Source of the DNA: Brienomyrus brachyistius
Taxonomy: Eukaryota; Chordata; Actinopteri; Osteoglossiformes; Mormyridae
Direction of reading: 5' to 3'
DNA length: 64,000 bases
Assembly: GCF_023856365.1 (NCBI RefSeq)
Contig: NC_064540.1
Span: 8,160,501 to 8,224,500 of the forward strand
Every line of letters starts with the position of its first letter. Within the stretch, counting starts at the first letter, position 1. The notes beneath the pieces were generated by a model that did not search any database, was not told the DNA's origin, and saw only the letters and a list, made by a program, of their open reading frames with translations. Of this stretch, positions 48,016 through 64,000 are shown piece by piece. The position numbers were made by a program, and so were the translations under genes.

Positions 48016-48639
48016 AGACGCCATCGCAACCCACCGTATCAAGCCACGCTCATCTGTTTGAAATACTGGCTGCGGTTACCAAATGCTGACTGCAGTTTTT
48101 TAGCTCTGTGATTACTTAAGAATTGGTTCCTCAGTACACGTATTGATTATGCAGTATGATTGTATAATGAATGCCGCATTACTTAAATTAACAACATGCA
48201 ACATCAGGAAAGAGGTATAACATTTGAGACATATGAACATATGCTACAAATATTTATAGCTGTGAGAGTAGAGTTGGTAGCTTGCAAGTGCAGTTTTGAG
48301 TGTTAAAGGCTACGTTCGTGAAAGAAAACCGAGAACCTTCTTTCGTGGTATATTTTTTCCCAAGCTGTATTCGTTGTTCTCCTGAACCCTGCCTAAAATG
48401 TTCTGCTAGTATTTAATGTGCTAAGAAAAAAACTCCAAAATGCTGTGTGCCTGGTGCAGCAATAAAGCCAAATTCACAGCTCAGTGGCAGTGGGTCAGCA
48501 TGCTGAGCAAGACGTGTGCTTTGTCGCCCACTTCATTTGAGCTTCGTTACTACCTGAGGAAAGCATAACTGATATATGTGTGTGTGTGTCTGAACACTAT
48601 GAACAGTTTATAAACTGAATTATTTACAGCTTCCTAGGG

Positions 48640-49090
48640 CTTCACCTCACCCTGTGTCTTGGTTGTAAGGCTGACACTTTTCTCTGATGGGTCCAGATCC
48701 TGCGATATACCGGGTGGGTGTCTGCGAGCCATCGGTGACTCCATCGGGTCCATGTCTTTGAACAGTGCACATATAGCAACTGAGCGCTGAGCTGCCAGTG
48801 CCGATTGTACACCGATTTGCCACTGATCTGGGGCTTTTGTCGGTGAGCAGAAAATCGGGGCTAAAATCATGTAGTGTGAACTTCAGCAGTTTCAGGCCAG
48901 ACTGACTCATCGACGATTTCTCCAAGTGGAAGATCTTGTAGCGTGTGACCCCCTGTCACTGATTAGTGGTGTAGTGTGTAAACCACAGTGACTTCAAGAC
49001 TCACAGTTACAAGACAACAAGTTGTGTAGTATGAACAGTACCCCGGTCTGGCGGCTTTGAAAGTCAGGTAGTGTGAACTTGGGCCTAAAT
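48640..49090. mobile_element. Probable MITE with repeated tagtgtgaac-type motifs
   Basis: The interior shows tagtgtgaactt, tagcgtgtgac, tagtgtgtaa, tagtatgaac and tagtgtgaacttgggcc at intervals. The right end (gtagtgtgaacttgggcct) resembles the ends of fish DNA transposons. The left end was not located. Confidence 0.4.
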
Positions 49091-49408
49091 CAGTTGAAAA
49101 GCACTGTGTTAGTTTATATCATTCAGTTCAGTTTAGTTCAGTTCAGTTCGATTTCTAAGATTAAGAGGAATTTTAGGGCAATCAGGGGGAATTCTGGTGC
49201 AGCAAGGTATGCAAAGTGTAGAAAAAACTAATAGAGTACAAAATAAGACAACGTGCTCAGACAGGACACATTCTAAAATGGAAGCACAGTAAATAAACAG
49301 AACATCCTAAAAAAGAATATTAATGAAATAAATAAAACTAAAAATAATGTAATGACCAGTAGACGGATGGTAATGGAAGGTTCATCTGCAGTTATATGTG
49401 CAAAGAGA

Positions 49409-49902
49409 TACAACTCTGAAAAAAATTGAGAGACCACAGCAAAATTGTTAGTTTCACTCATTGCACATGAGTAAAAATTTTTTTTTTTGCAGACTTGCAG
49501 CCTGACTCTTCTCTGTTTATGGATGAAGGGCTTCTTCCCTGCTTTATGGGTCTTCAGTCCTGCTTCTAGTTGCCTGTTATGAACTGTCCTGGAACTGCAC
49601 TTCACACCACTTAATGTTTCCCATTCTCTTTGAAGGTCCCTTGATGTTACGCTCTGATTTATGAGGCACTGCTGGATAAGTCGACAGTCTGACATTAGAA
49701 AGTTACTTCCATCCGTTACCCTGCTGGCTTTTGGTTATTGCCAGTGTCTTGCGCTTCGCCTTGTTCTTAGAAACACTACGAAGGGAAGCAGCCTGTGTCA
49801 CAGTGTAGCCTTCTGCCAGCAGAACCATGATTAAACCAGGATTTAAAAATGCATGATTTTTGTAAAAAATATGTAGGGGTCTCAATTTTTTCCAAAGCTG
49901 TA
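49409..49902 (-). mobile_element. Tc1-like transposon, internally deleted
   Basis: Both ends are inverted repeats bounded by TA: tacaactctgaaaaaaattg at the left and the complement of tacagctttggaaaaaattg at the right. The minus strand encodes the N-terminal DNA-binding part of a Tc1 transposase: VLLAEGYTVTQAASLRSVS, then a frame change, then QQCLINQSVTSRDLQREWET and SSRTVHNRQLEAGLKTHKAG. The catalytic DDE part is missing, so the copy is non-autonomous. Confidence 0.85.
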
Positions 49903-50180
49903 GTACCAGACTTCTAGGACAGCAGAGACGGGATGCTGATCGATGTATTATGGCTTTGACAACAAAAAAGCATCATCTCAAAGCACATCATAAGACCCGA
50001 GAATTTGAGAGTGAACCTTTCCACGAAAGCAATGTGGCAAGCTCTGCCGTGCTGAGGCCATTCAGAGCTCCGTAGTAAAGTAGCTTGAAATCAAAATAAA
50101 CCTTAACAGGAAACTTCGCCCTGATAAATTCATCTACCATGATTCAGAGACTCTTCCGTTTGATAAAGGTCTTGTCACAT

Positions 50181-50526
50181 TGTCGGAGACAAAGAACTCA
50201 GGGGAAGGCATTTTTCGAACAAAAAAGGTTTTTTTTTTGAAGAACTAACCAAAGAAGGCATATGAAACAAACCAGACCTCAAGGAGACAAAAGATGAGCA
50301 CTACAACGGGGAAGCCCACGAACTAGCAAGAGGAGCAATGTTAATGACAAGACTGAGGAACACAAGACTGGGAAGCACTTTTATACACGACTAATGAGGA
50401 AGCAAACAAGTGGCAGCTGAAGTAAATAACACATGGGCAGGAACGGGAGGTAAGAAAAATGAATGCCGGGCAAGGCTTGTTTAGGCCATTCCTGGGAGGA
50501 GACAGGAGGGTCAGGCAGATGTGACA
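50181..50526 (-). mobile_element. Solo LTR (minus orientation)
   Basis: On the minus strand it starts TGTCACATCTGCC and ends GTCTCCGACA. It has a TATA-like cgtgtataaaagtgc about 150 bp from the start. A similar element lies at 53635. No clear target duplication was found. Confidence 0.65.
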
Positions 50527-50529
50527 GGC

Positions 50530-53500
50530 AGGACAGAACAGATCTCAATGGTAATTATATCAAGAGTGAAACTAAATCCGCAAAACGGTATTTGTTATTA
50601 ATCGTGATTATTATTACTATTAATTATTAGCTGCTGTACATATTGTCTTGTATATCTGGTCTTGTGTTTGGTGCTATGGTCTAAGGAGGTATGCAAATGA
50701 AAATTTCACTAAGCACACATGGCAGTAATCAAAACCTTGAACCACAATACTGTTCTCATGTTATAATAATAATGACAATGATCAACATTGATTGTGATCA
50801 TGTACCGGTACTGACACAGAGCTTGTGTGCGCTGATATCCTCAGTGAGATCCGATTTTATCATTTTTTTCAAGTGATACAGAGGCATACTCTACTGTACG
50901 TACTGTTTAACCACCAATGAAAAGGTGCAGCTCTTGAAGACTCTGACATAAGATTGGTCACCTTCCATGGCCGAATGCTGACATGTTGAATCTTGGTATT
51001 ACTGGCCAAATGTTCTTTTTTGCATTCTGCATATCAATATACCTACTAAGCACACAAGGAGAACACTGTCTCTCTCATATCTGAAATCTCAATAATCAGG
51101 AAACCTCAGTTGGAAAGACTCTTGGAAAAAGACACATTCATGGAATATTACTAACCACGACAGAGGGAGCAAAAATACCTAATGTACTGTGAATAATTTT
51201 TTTTCCCACTGCAGAAACTGCAACAAGGGACATAAAAAATTATGCAAAGCTGCTGTGAACAATTCTGATTCACAGGCTGTGACACATTTCTTTACCGTCC
51301 CCCCTAAGCATTCATTCTGATGTGTCCTTCTTCTCAGCCACTTGTGATCTGAGGTTTCAGACTGAATCAAGAAATCGCAAAAGGTAATTGGTACAAAAGA
51401 TGTATGACTTTCGCTGAAAGAGAAAGCATAACAGACTAAATATATCCTGAGTACAGTAGTAGAGTGACATGCCAGCACAGGACATATTAAAGCAGGAAAG
51501 CAAAGAGGACACTACTGAGTTCAGAAAACTCATCCTTTGTGAGAATATCTACTCCTAAGAAGATGACAGACAGCAGTGTGTGATTTCACTGCTGGGCCCT
51601 TGAGCAAGACCCTTAAAAAGGGACTGGCTGACCCTCCTTACTCAAATGATGCTATAATTAAGAGTCTGCTAAACAAACAAATAAATGATTTGCTAAATGC
51701 TGCTAGATTAAGTCACTGTATTGTCTGTGGCTCAGAAAAAAATGAGGCGGCCATCCTCCATCATCAAGGTTTACTTCTGACTCAAATACTGGGTGACTGG
51801 AAAGGTACTTAAATTAGTAACAAATAGTAATAAGTTAGCCTGGGAACTTTCCTCAGGTAAGAAATCCCCTCTCTAAGTCAGCAAAATATATGACAACAAA
51901 AGGCCGTCACCCTGAAACCACACTGAGCAGCGGCAGCACATCTTCACAGTGATTACGCTTTGGCTCTGTCAGTAGCTTGAAAACCATCCTTCCAAACAGA
52001 GAACATTTCTGGTATTAATTAAATTGTTGAGTTCAGTTAGGAATTGTTTGATTTTAGTTAACTTCCATATATGTCCGTTGACAATGTGATAAATAATCCC
52101 AACATAAAATGGCATAGAGCAGCCATCCTTATTGATCACATTTGCCTCTAGAATGTAACTTTTCATGAAATTCCTGGGCAAGTCTGAAGTCAATAAGACC
52201 TACTACTATGAACACTCATTGGTCGTAGGTGCATTAAGCGCTGCAGATTCATTGTCTAACCCAACAGCACACTGATGATCAATGTCTGGAAAAAAAATGT
52301 GCCTAGAAACCTGACCTGTTAAAGTAATTTTGCTAAACGTTGCACCTGCTCACCCCTGGACAGCCTCCTGAAATACTTAAATTATCCAAACAACATTGTG
52401 TTGTCTCCATCACTGGGAAGAACAGTCCTACATCCATCTACATGAATGTACTGACAGACAAACTGGAAACTCGTTTTAGTCTCACTGTGTGTCATCAAAA
52501 TGTGTGCCATTGTGTGAACTGTGCTCCCCCTTGTGTTTCTCCATTTCAGCTGCTATGACCAGGACGCCTCTTCGTGTTGCAGTAGCTCTGTCCTGCCTGA
52601 GAACGGCCGCCTACGTGATCCTACGTGATTACTGCTCCACGCTGCCCCACGGCTCCACGCTGGATTACCAGCAATACAGAATAAAGATTTTTTTTGAAGG
52701 TTTTTTTTTTGCATTAAATACTGGAAACTATTTGAAAAGTGCAAAACACACTTTTATCTTGTCAGTCTTCCATTTTAATATTTCTAAAACGTTAACTGTG
52801 TAGCTTGCAGTGTAGGCAAATTTATATTGGTCTGTGTGTATACTTTATTGAATAAAAATGTCCATAAAAGTGTATTAACTTAGTATTTAAAAATATTTTT
52901 AAGTTAATTTGGATTAAGTTTTAATTCTATAACTTTATATGAAAACTTGAAAATACATATTTTTAAATCCAGGAATAAGGTGATTGAAATATTTTATGAA
53001 CAACTTAATTTACAAAAGATTCCATTTTGTGTGACATCACAAAATTGTTTTCCGCAAAAGGAATAAATTGCTGTTCTTTCCGCCTATGTACTTTATATGA
53101 GATGTGTACACCTAAATTTATGTCCCTTGCAGAAACCGAACAACTATACACTGGGGGCAAAAATAGACCATGCTCCCCCCTTTCCAAACTCACACCTAGA
53201 ACGTAAAGTTTAAGTAGCCTCCAAATATCATACCCATCATGCACTGCAGTAGTTAAATTCCAAAAACATGCTTTTTTTTATAAAGTTTTGAACAACATAG
53301 TTTGACTAAAGAATATTACAAACTATAACATTTCAAATTTATTTTAAGTATCTACCAAATATTTTTTGTTATGACTCCCACCATAATGAGACTGTATACA
53401 TATCAATGAGAGATATAAATATAGCTTGTCAGACACCTGCATAAAATGTATCTATAACATCAAAACGTTCACGTTTTCCACACATTTTGCGTACATGCAA

Positions 53501-53630
53501 GATATGTAGTCGGAGGGGGCCCTTTATGTCGCTGGGCGGGCACAGGCCCTGGGGCAGCTGGCCTGGCTGCTCTACCTATAAATCCACCCGTAGTTCCTTC
53601 TGCTAAAAGTTTATTTATTTATTATCCACA
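50530..53630. other. Intergenic DNA, no gene recognised
   Basis: A SINE-related segment (gggcccttgagcaagacc, then ataattaagagtctgc) is at about 51585-51690. The rest is AT-rich and featureless to me. Confidence 0.4.
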
Positions 53631-53634
53631 CTAG

Positions 53635-54105
53635 TGTCATATCCGGCAGGACAAAGGACGCGGGAGCAAACATGGTTGACGTACAAAAGGGTTTTTTTTT
53701 TTATCAAACTCAAATGAACAATGCCTGAAAATAAACAAGATCACAAGGGATCTAAAACGGGAAGACCAGAAGAAGGCGGGGAACATACAATAAAGGGTTA
53801 CGACATCAATAACAGACCTGGGACCAGTTTTATGAAGCAGGATTTCTTGCTTAGCCAGATAACTTGTCAGATTTAAGGTAGCCATTTTCATTGACATTTA
53901 GCCCAGACTACCTTAAAATCGGTTAAAATCAACAGTTATCCAGCTAAGCAAGAAATCGGCTTTGTGAAACAGATCTGGGAAGCACTGAAAAACACAGCAA
54001 TTGAAGCCGCAAACAAGCAGCAACCGGAAGCGATTAATACAGGGGCAAGAATGAGAGGTTAAAGGAATAAGCACCAGGCATGGCTCTTGCTAGCCACGCC
54101 AGGTA
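53635..54105 (-). mobile_element. Related solo LTR, interrupted by a MITE
   Basis: Shares with 50181-50526 the pieces gacaaag near the left end, the T-rich run, gggaagcact, gcaaacaag and a cagc...gaag stretch followed by a gg(c)a(g/a)gaat segment, in the same order. It is about 150 bp longer because of the foldback insertion at 53823-53974. Confidence 0.6.
53823..53974. mobile_element. MITE nested in the 53.6 kb LTR
   Basis: The left part ccagttttatgaagcaggat and tttcttgcttagccagataac pairs with the right part gttatccagctaagcaagaa and atcggctttgtgaaacag in inverted orientation. The flanking ctggga occurs on both sides and may be the target duplication. Confidence 0.7.
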
Positions 54106-54701
54106 AAAGACAAGACACACCATTGATTTATACACCTTGCCTATGTATAACTATTACCAAACCTTATGGAGTTTCATTTATAAGCTGTGCCATGAACAAC
54201 TGATCACAAATAAAAATCTTTATAAAAAATAATTAATCAGAAATAACTAGTTTCCCTCTGGAGTAAAATATGAGCATTTATCCATGTGTATGTAAATGTT
54301 CATGTACAACTAGGTCTCGGTTACAATCCGTTCCGTTTTTTTTAGATTATTTTCAAAGAAATTAAGCAATACATTTTCATGTAGTTTTTTCACAAGCACC
54401 TAGTTACTCGCTGATGTCCCTTGAGGCTCTCTTCTGCATTCAATGAACTCAAGTGTCACACTTGATCTGTTTCAGCATTGTACTGCATGCATTGTTGTAA
54501 ATCTGCCCGTTCACAAGTGGGCATAAAACAAATCAACCCTTTGTCTTAAAAGGTGCAATCCAACGTTTCCACCCTTAGCGATTCATATCCATTTTCATTT
54601 TAACATGGAGGTTATTTGCAGTGCCTAAAATATGGGGTCTATGTCTGAGAACAGTGGAACCTCGTTCATGTAAGCAATAAAATATCAATGTTCTTAATTG
54701 G

Positions 54702-54870
54702 GGGGGGGGGGGGGGGATGTGTGGCATGGTGGTGCAGTGGTTAGCACTGTTGCCTCACACCTCTGGGACCCAGGTTCAAGTCTCCGCCTAGGTCACATGT
54801 ATGCGGAGTTTGCATGTTCTTCCTATGTCGTCGTGGGGTTTCGTCCGGGTACTCCGGTTTCCCCCCACAG
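54702..54870 (+). mobile_element. SINE 5' half preceded by a poly-G run
   Basis: A G run of about 17 leads into gtggcatggtggtgcagtgg (A box) and cccaggttcaagtctcc (B box), then gcggagtttgcatgttcttc and ggtactccggtttcccccca. The 3' half is missing. Confidence 0.8.
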
Positions 54871-55959
54871 CTAACGGATTATGGATAAACAATATTATCT
54901 TTCACCGAGTTTTAGAATGGAAAACTTTAACAAAAGGCACAAACACAACATTGTAATCACAATTTAAGCATAAATACCTCGTTCCCGCTCCTGGGTCCTT
55001 TCACCAACTCTAGTCACGCCGAAATAAATCAATTTACCCACCTATGGGTGATTTATTGATCAATAAGAAGTATCAAAATAAACGTGCTGTATTCCTTGCA
55101 GGCTCTTTCAAATTAAAAAATAAAATCAGAGAAAATGTGCAAATAAAAAATCACCTTATATAAAACAAAAATACCACATTCCAAGATTATATTAATTTAA
55201 GTGTCAGCTACAGGCCTGTCAGGGCAGGAGTCCTGGGTCGATTTTTAATCCCAGTCCATGCCTGAAGTAAACCCCCATAACTCCGAATTTCTGAATTAGT
55301 AGAAGAAAAAGAAACTGCCTCCTTAGCAAGAAAATATTTTGCAGTAACAACTTTTAAACGCGGGAGGGAGCCAGCAATCCGTGTTTTATGAAGCTACCTT
55401 CCGTTTTTCGAAAACTTCAGATATTTCCTCTAGCAGATTATAAATAATTGAGATTCACTTGTAAAAAAAGCATTCTGAGAAAATGAAGAGTAGCATTATA
55501 AATGGTCCTATAAAACGGTAATTCTATGCGACTTTTTAACATACCTCTGCTTTTACTTTGATCTACAGCCGTACCGTATAAACTTGCTGTTTATGGTTGA
55601 AATATAGGTTTATGTATCCAGAAAGAAATCATTAATTTATACGTTTTCATCATGCTGGCCCATGTTAAAGCAATAGGATAATATGATTAATTTCATGTTA
55701 TCTTCACTGGCAATGAATTTCTGGCACAATTTTTCATTAAATATCTACGTTTGAAATCGCTTGACTTGAAAGCAATACTTAAAGGTGAACATTAATATCC
55801 TGCAGAAAATCACATTAGATCATTAGATAACTCATATTTTGCAGTGGCTTTCATGCATAAGGGAGAACGAACTTAGTGATATAGATTGTTAGCCAGTTCC
55901 ATTTGGAGATCAAAAGTAATTACAGTGACTGTAAATAAAATTGAAAGGTAGAGATATCT

Positions 55960-56170
55960 GGAAGAAATGAACGTCAGCCGCTGATTCCAGAAGGTCCTCT
56001 GCAACTCCAAAGATTCATCAAGCCACGGATACTACTTATGTGGACTGTTACTGTCAAGCAAACGCTACAGGTCCATCCGCACCCGCACAACAAGGCTAAA
56101 AAACAGTTTTTTCCCCCCAAAGCGGTTGACTGTCCTTTCTCAACCCCCTCCCCATGCCGCAACCACCTCT
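55960..56170 (+). mobile_element. LINE C-terminal fragment
   Basis: The plus strand encodes pieces like GKRYRSIRTRTTRLKNSFFP (with one change at the start), the usual end of L2-like fish LINE ORF2 proteins, matching the end of the 27.7 kb LINE. Confidence 0.6.
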
Positions 56171-56922
56171 TTGTAAATGTTTGCAAACTACCCCAAAGAT
56201 TTTTATGTAGCTAATTTTGGTATTATAATGGCATAATATATATTTGCCGTAAGATTGTTTATGTGAGTTTGAAATCGTGTCACGCCCAACGCCTGAGTTG
56301 GCAACGCTGGCAATGCGCAACAAGATCCATGTATTCCATTATAATTCATGTTGCCATTTGCACCTCTTTGTGTGCGAGTTCTATATATTGTCTTTGTCGG
56401 TACGTGTTGTATATTTTGTGCTGCTGACTGATGAGCTGCTGAATGAGATTTTAGTGCTCTATGCGAAGTCAGTGACAGTTTTTGAATGTTATATGATGTC
56501 GAGGTCTGCCCCAGCTGCAGCTGAGGTTACGTTCTGTAGTACACCTTGCAGTTTGGAGGGCAATTTCTGACTTTATAAACAATAAAAAAAAACATTTGGG
56601 ATACAGTTAAATGAAATTCACTTTATTCAAAATGCAAATTTAGACATACTATCCACTTGTTCTGTGTTGTGCAGAATACAGGCCTATTGAAAGAGATAGT
56701 AGAAGCACATGCATTTTTATGTGTTTTTGAAGCGTTTTGGGCGTTAAAAGCCTGCTTGAACTTGTGCTCTGAAATTTACAATGGATTTGTAAAGTGCATT
56801 CTTACCACGCCTACTTAGGCTGCAAGATGCAATACATAACACCGACTTAATACTTCATCGATAACCATTGTTCTGTCTTTTTTTCCTTAAGATTAACATT
56901 AATTGTTATTGTACGTTATACT

Positions 56923-56955
56923 GTATGTATGTATGTATGTATGTATGTATGTATA
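56923..56955. repeat. (GTAT)n microsatellite
   Basis: About eight gtat units. Confidence 0.9.
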
Positions 56956-57419
56956 TACAGTGAAATGCAGCTCAGTGATATTTTAAAAAAGTTCTAAATT
57001 TTAACTGAATTCTGAAGAAAAATAATAATCTGATACAGCATTTTCAGTGTTCCACTGATTTACGGGATGAGAGAATCTGGTGTGACATAATGTATGGGCT
57101 ACAGAAAGTGTTCAGGGAGAGTTGCATCCCCAACGTAATCTCTTGTTTTATGCTCGGATGCAACTTTGGATTTTTTATGTTCGGATTTTTTAGACACAAT
57201 CCAAATTTCAAACAAGATCAAACAATTTACAAGACCACACCACTAGATTTACAAACCTGATTATTTAAATTTGATAAGGCAATCGCATGAGCATCAAATT
57301 TCTCTTGTGCATATAAAATGATTTAATATCCTTATGTGTGTGGGGGAGATAATTTATTGCATTACTAGCGTTCATACCTAAAAAGTTCTTAATAGGAAGT
57401 GGACGACGAATTCTCGCCA

Positions 57420-57786
57420 GCCGGACTAGGTCACGTTTAATTGCGTGCAGCTCGCGCGAGACGTGGTGCTTGGAGCGCGCTGTGACGATCCGGACACGCC
57501 ATGCAGGACTGATTCCGCGTCGGGGGATTCACGCTGGATGCGGCTCGATCGGGGATTTGCTCACCTCGGAGGAGTCGCACATTTGCCGGCAGATAGTCGG
57601 CTGTACCTATTAATCCTGTCTCACGTTCGATTAACCCGCGATAGAAAGTTTTCCGTTTTGTTTTGTCGGTGAACTTTTTTTTTGCACTATTTTGCGTGCT
57701 CGTGTACCGAGGGAGTGTGCTTGATTTAAGGGATCTCAGAAGTTAAAGTTGCCTGTTGTTGTCGTGGGGCTGAGTCTTCTGCAGGA
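57420..57786 (+). promoter_or_regulatory. CpG-rich 5' UTR and promoter region of the p38 gene
   Basis: The GC and CpG content rises sharply just here (cagctcgcgcgagacgtgg, ggagcgcgctgtgacgatcc, gattccgcgtcgggggattc) compared with the AT-rich DNA on both sides. It directly precedes the start codon at 57787. No TATA box was seen. This is the usual look of a vertebrate CpG-island promoter. Confidence 0.6.
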
Positions 57787-63467
<5,681 letters not shown>

Positions 63468-63918
63468 TGACCTCACACTCTTCTGTTTGCCAATTCCTGT
63501 GCTGAACTGCGCCCCTGGTGGCACGTGGAGGAAATACTCTGAAAAAATTCTCAGGCTTTTCCCTTTTGATCTTTTGTCGTGCTTAGATGGATTGCAAAGG
63601 GTCCACAGGCATCCTTCATTATTCCATCATATTTACTCACCTAGTTGTTATATCCTAACAGTTTTTATCTCTTTTTTTTTTTTAATTCTTGAACCAGATT
63701 CGTGTAAAATGACTGGTTAGGATTATATTTTGGGGAGATGGTGATCACAAGGGGGCCAGCTGGCGACTGTGTCTCCTCTGCAGTTTCCCCCCGCAAACAG
63801 TTCCTCTTCTAACTTCCCTAGTGCCATGTAACAAGGGATGGCATCATTGTACCCAGCGCACTGTCTGGCAAGGTCAAGCAGGGGTGCCTGCATGCAGAAC
63901 TGCTCACTGTGGCTGTCC

Positions 63919-63928
63919 CCCCCCCCCC

Positions 63929-64000
<72 letters not shown>
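63919..64000. repeat. Poly-C then (CA)n dinucleotide repeat at the window edge
   Basis: About twelve C, then gcg, then an uninterrupted CA run of more than 60 bases that continues to the last base of the window. It lies in p38 intron 2. Confidence 0.95.

Larger units (their letters stand above)
54875..57400. other. Intergenic DNA upstream of the p38 gene
   Basis: Mostly AT-rich. A LINE C-terminal piece is at 55960-56170 and a (GTAT)n run at 56923-56955. No gene recognised. Confidence 0.45.

Noticed and set aside
57445..57672. A 75-codon frame before the kinase start
   Set aside because: Lies in the CpG-rich 5' UTR/promoter, no family similarity; stop-poor because of GC content.
63723..63995. 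A frame of repeated Cys-Val on the minus strand
   Set aside because: Translation of the (CA)n dinucleotide repeat.

Overview
The window is nuclear DNA of a ray-finned fish, most likely a teleost. The genes are split by GT-AG introns, there are no operons, and the intergenic DNA is full of typical fish repeats: tRNA-derived SINEs with (ATGG)n tails, Tc1-like transposons, hAT-type MITEs, solo LTRs and LINE 3' ends. The species cannot be named from the sequence alone.

Four protein-coding loci are recognised by splicing exons by eye and comparing the products with remembered vertebrate families. (1) Minus strand, 7291 to 3546: iho1 (CCDC36), a meiotic double-strand-break factor, seven coding exons that join in frame to about 469 aa. 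(2) Minus strand, 20408 to 10737: inava (C1orf106), a CUPID-domain junction and innate-immunity adaptor, nine coding exons joining in frame to about 631 aa. Its short last exon lies 3.5 kb beyond the long penultimate exon. (3) Minus strand, 45041 to 43890: gpr25, a class A GPCR in one coding exon. (4) Plus strand from 57787: the first two coding exons of a p38alpha-type MAP kinase (mapk14-like), which runs off the right edge.

Weaker coding evidence is seen at 1028-1272 (the 3' coding exon of an unrecognised plus-strand gene whose remainder lies to the left) and at 8942-10225 (a possible small plus-strand gene divergent from iho1).

Layout: 1-3.2 kb LINE remnant plus the end of the unknown gene; 3.5-7.3 kb iho1; 7.3-8.3 kb divergent upstream region; 8.3-10.1 kb hAT MITE and candidate small exons; 10.7-23.0 kb inava including a probable non-coding first exon; 23-43.9 kb gene-poor and repeat-rich; 43.9-45.0 kb gpr25; 45-57.4 kb gene-poor and repeat-rich; 57.4-64 kb mapk14-like promoter, exon 1, a 5.4 kb intron with a 36-bp minisatellite, exon 2, and a (CA)n run at the edge. 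The inava-gpr25 adjacency matches the human 1q32 order, which supports both calls. iho1 (human 3p21) and MAPK14 (human 6p21) come from other human chromosomes. No prokaryotic, viral or clearly new enzymatic system is visible. The most unusual structures are mobile-element arrangements and tandem repeats.
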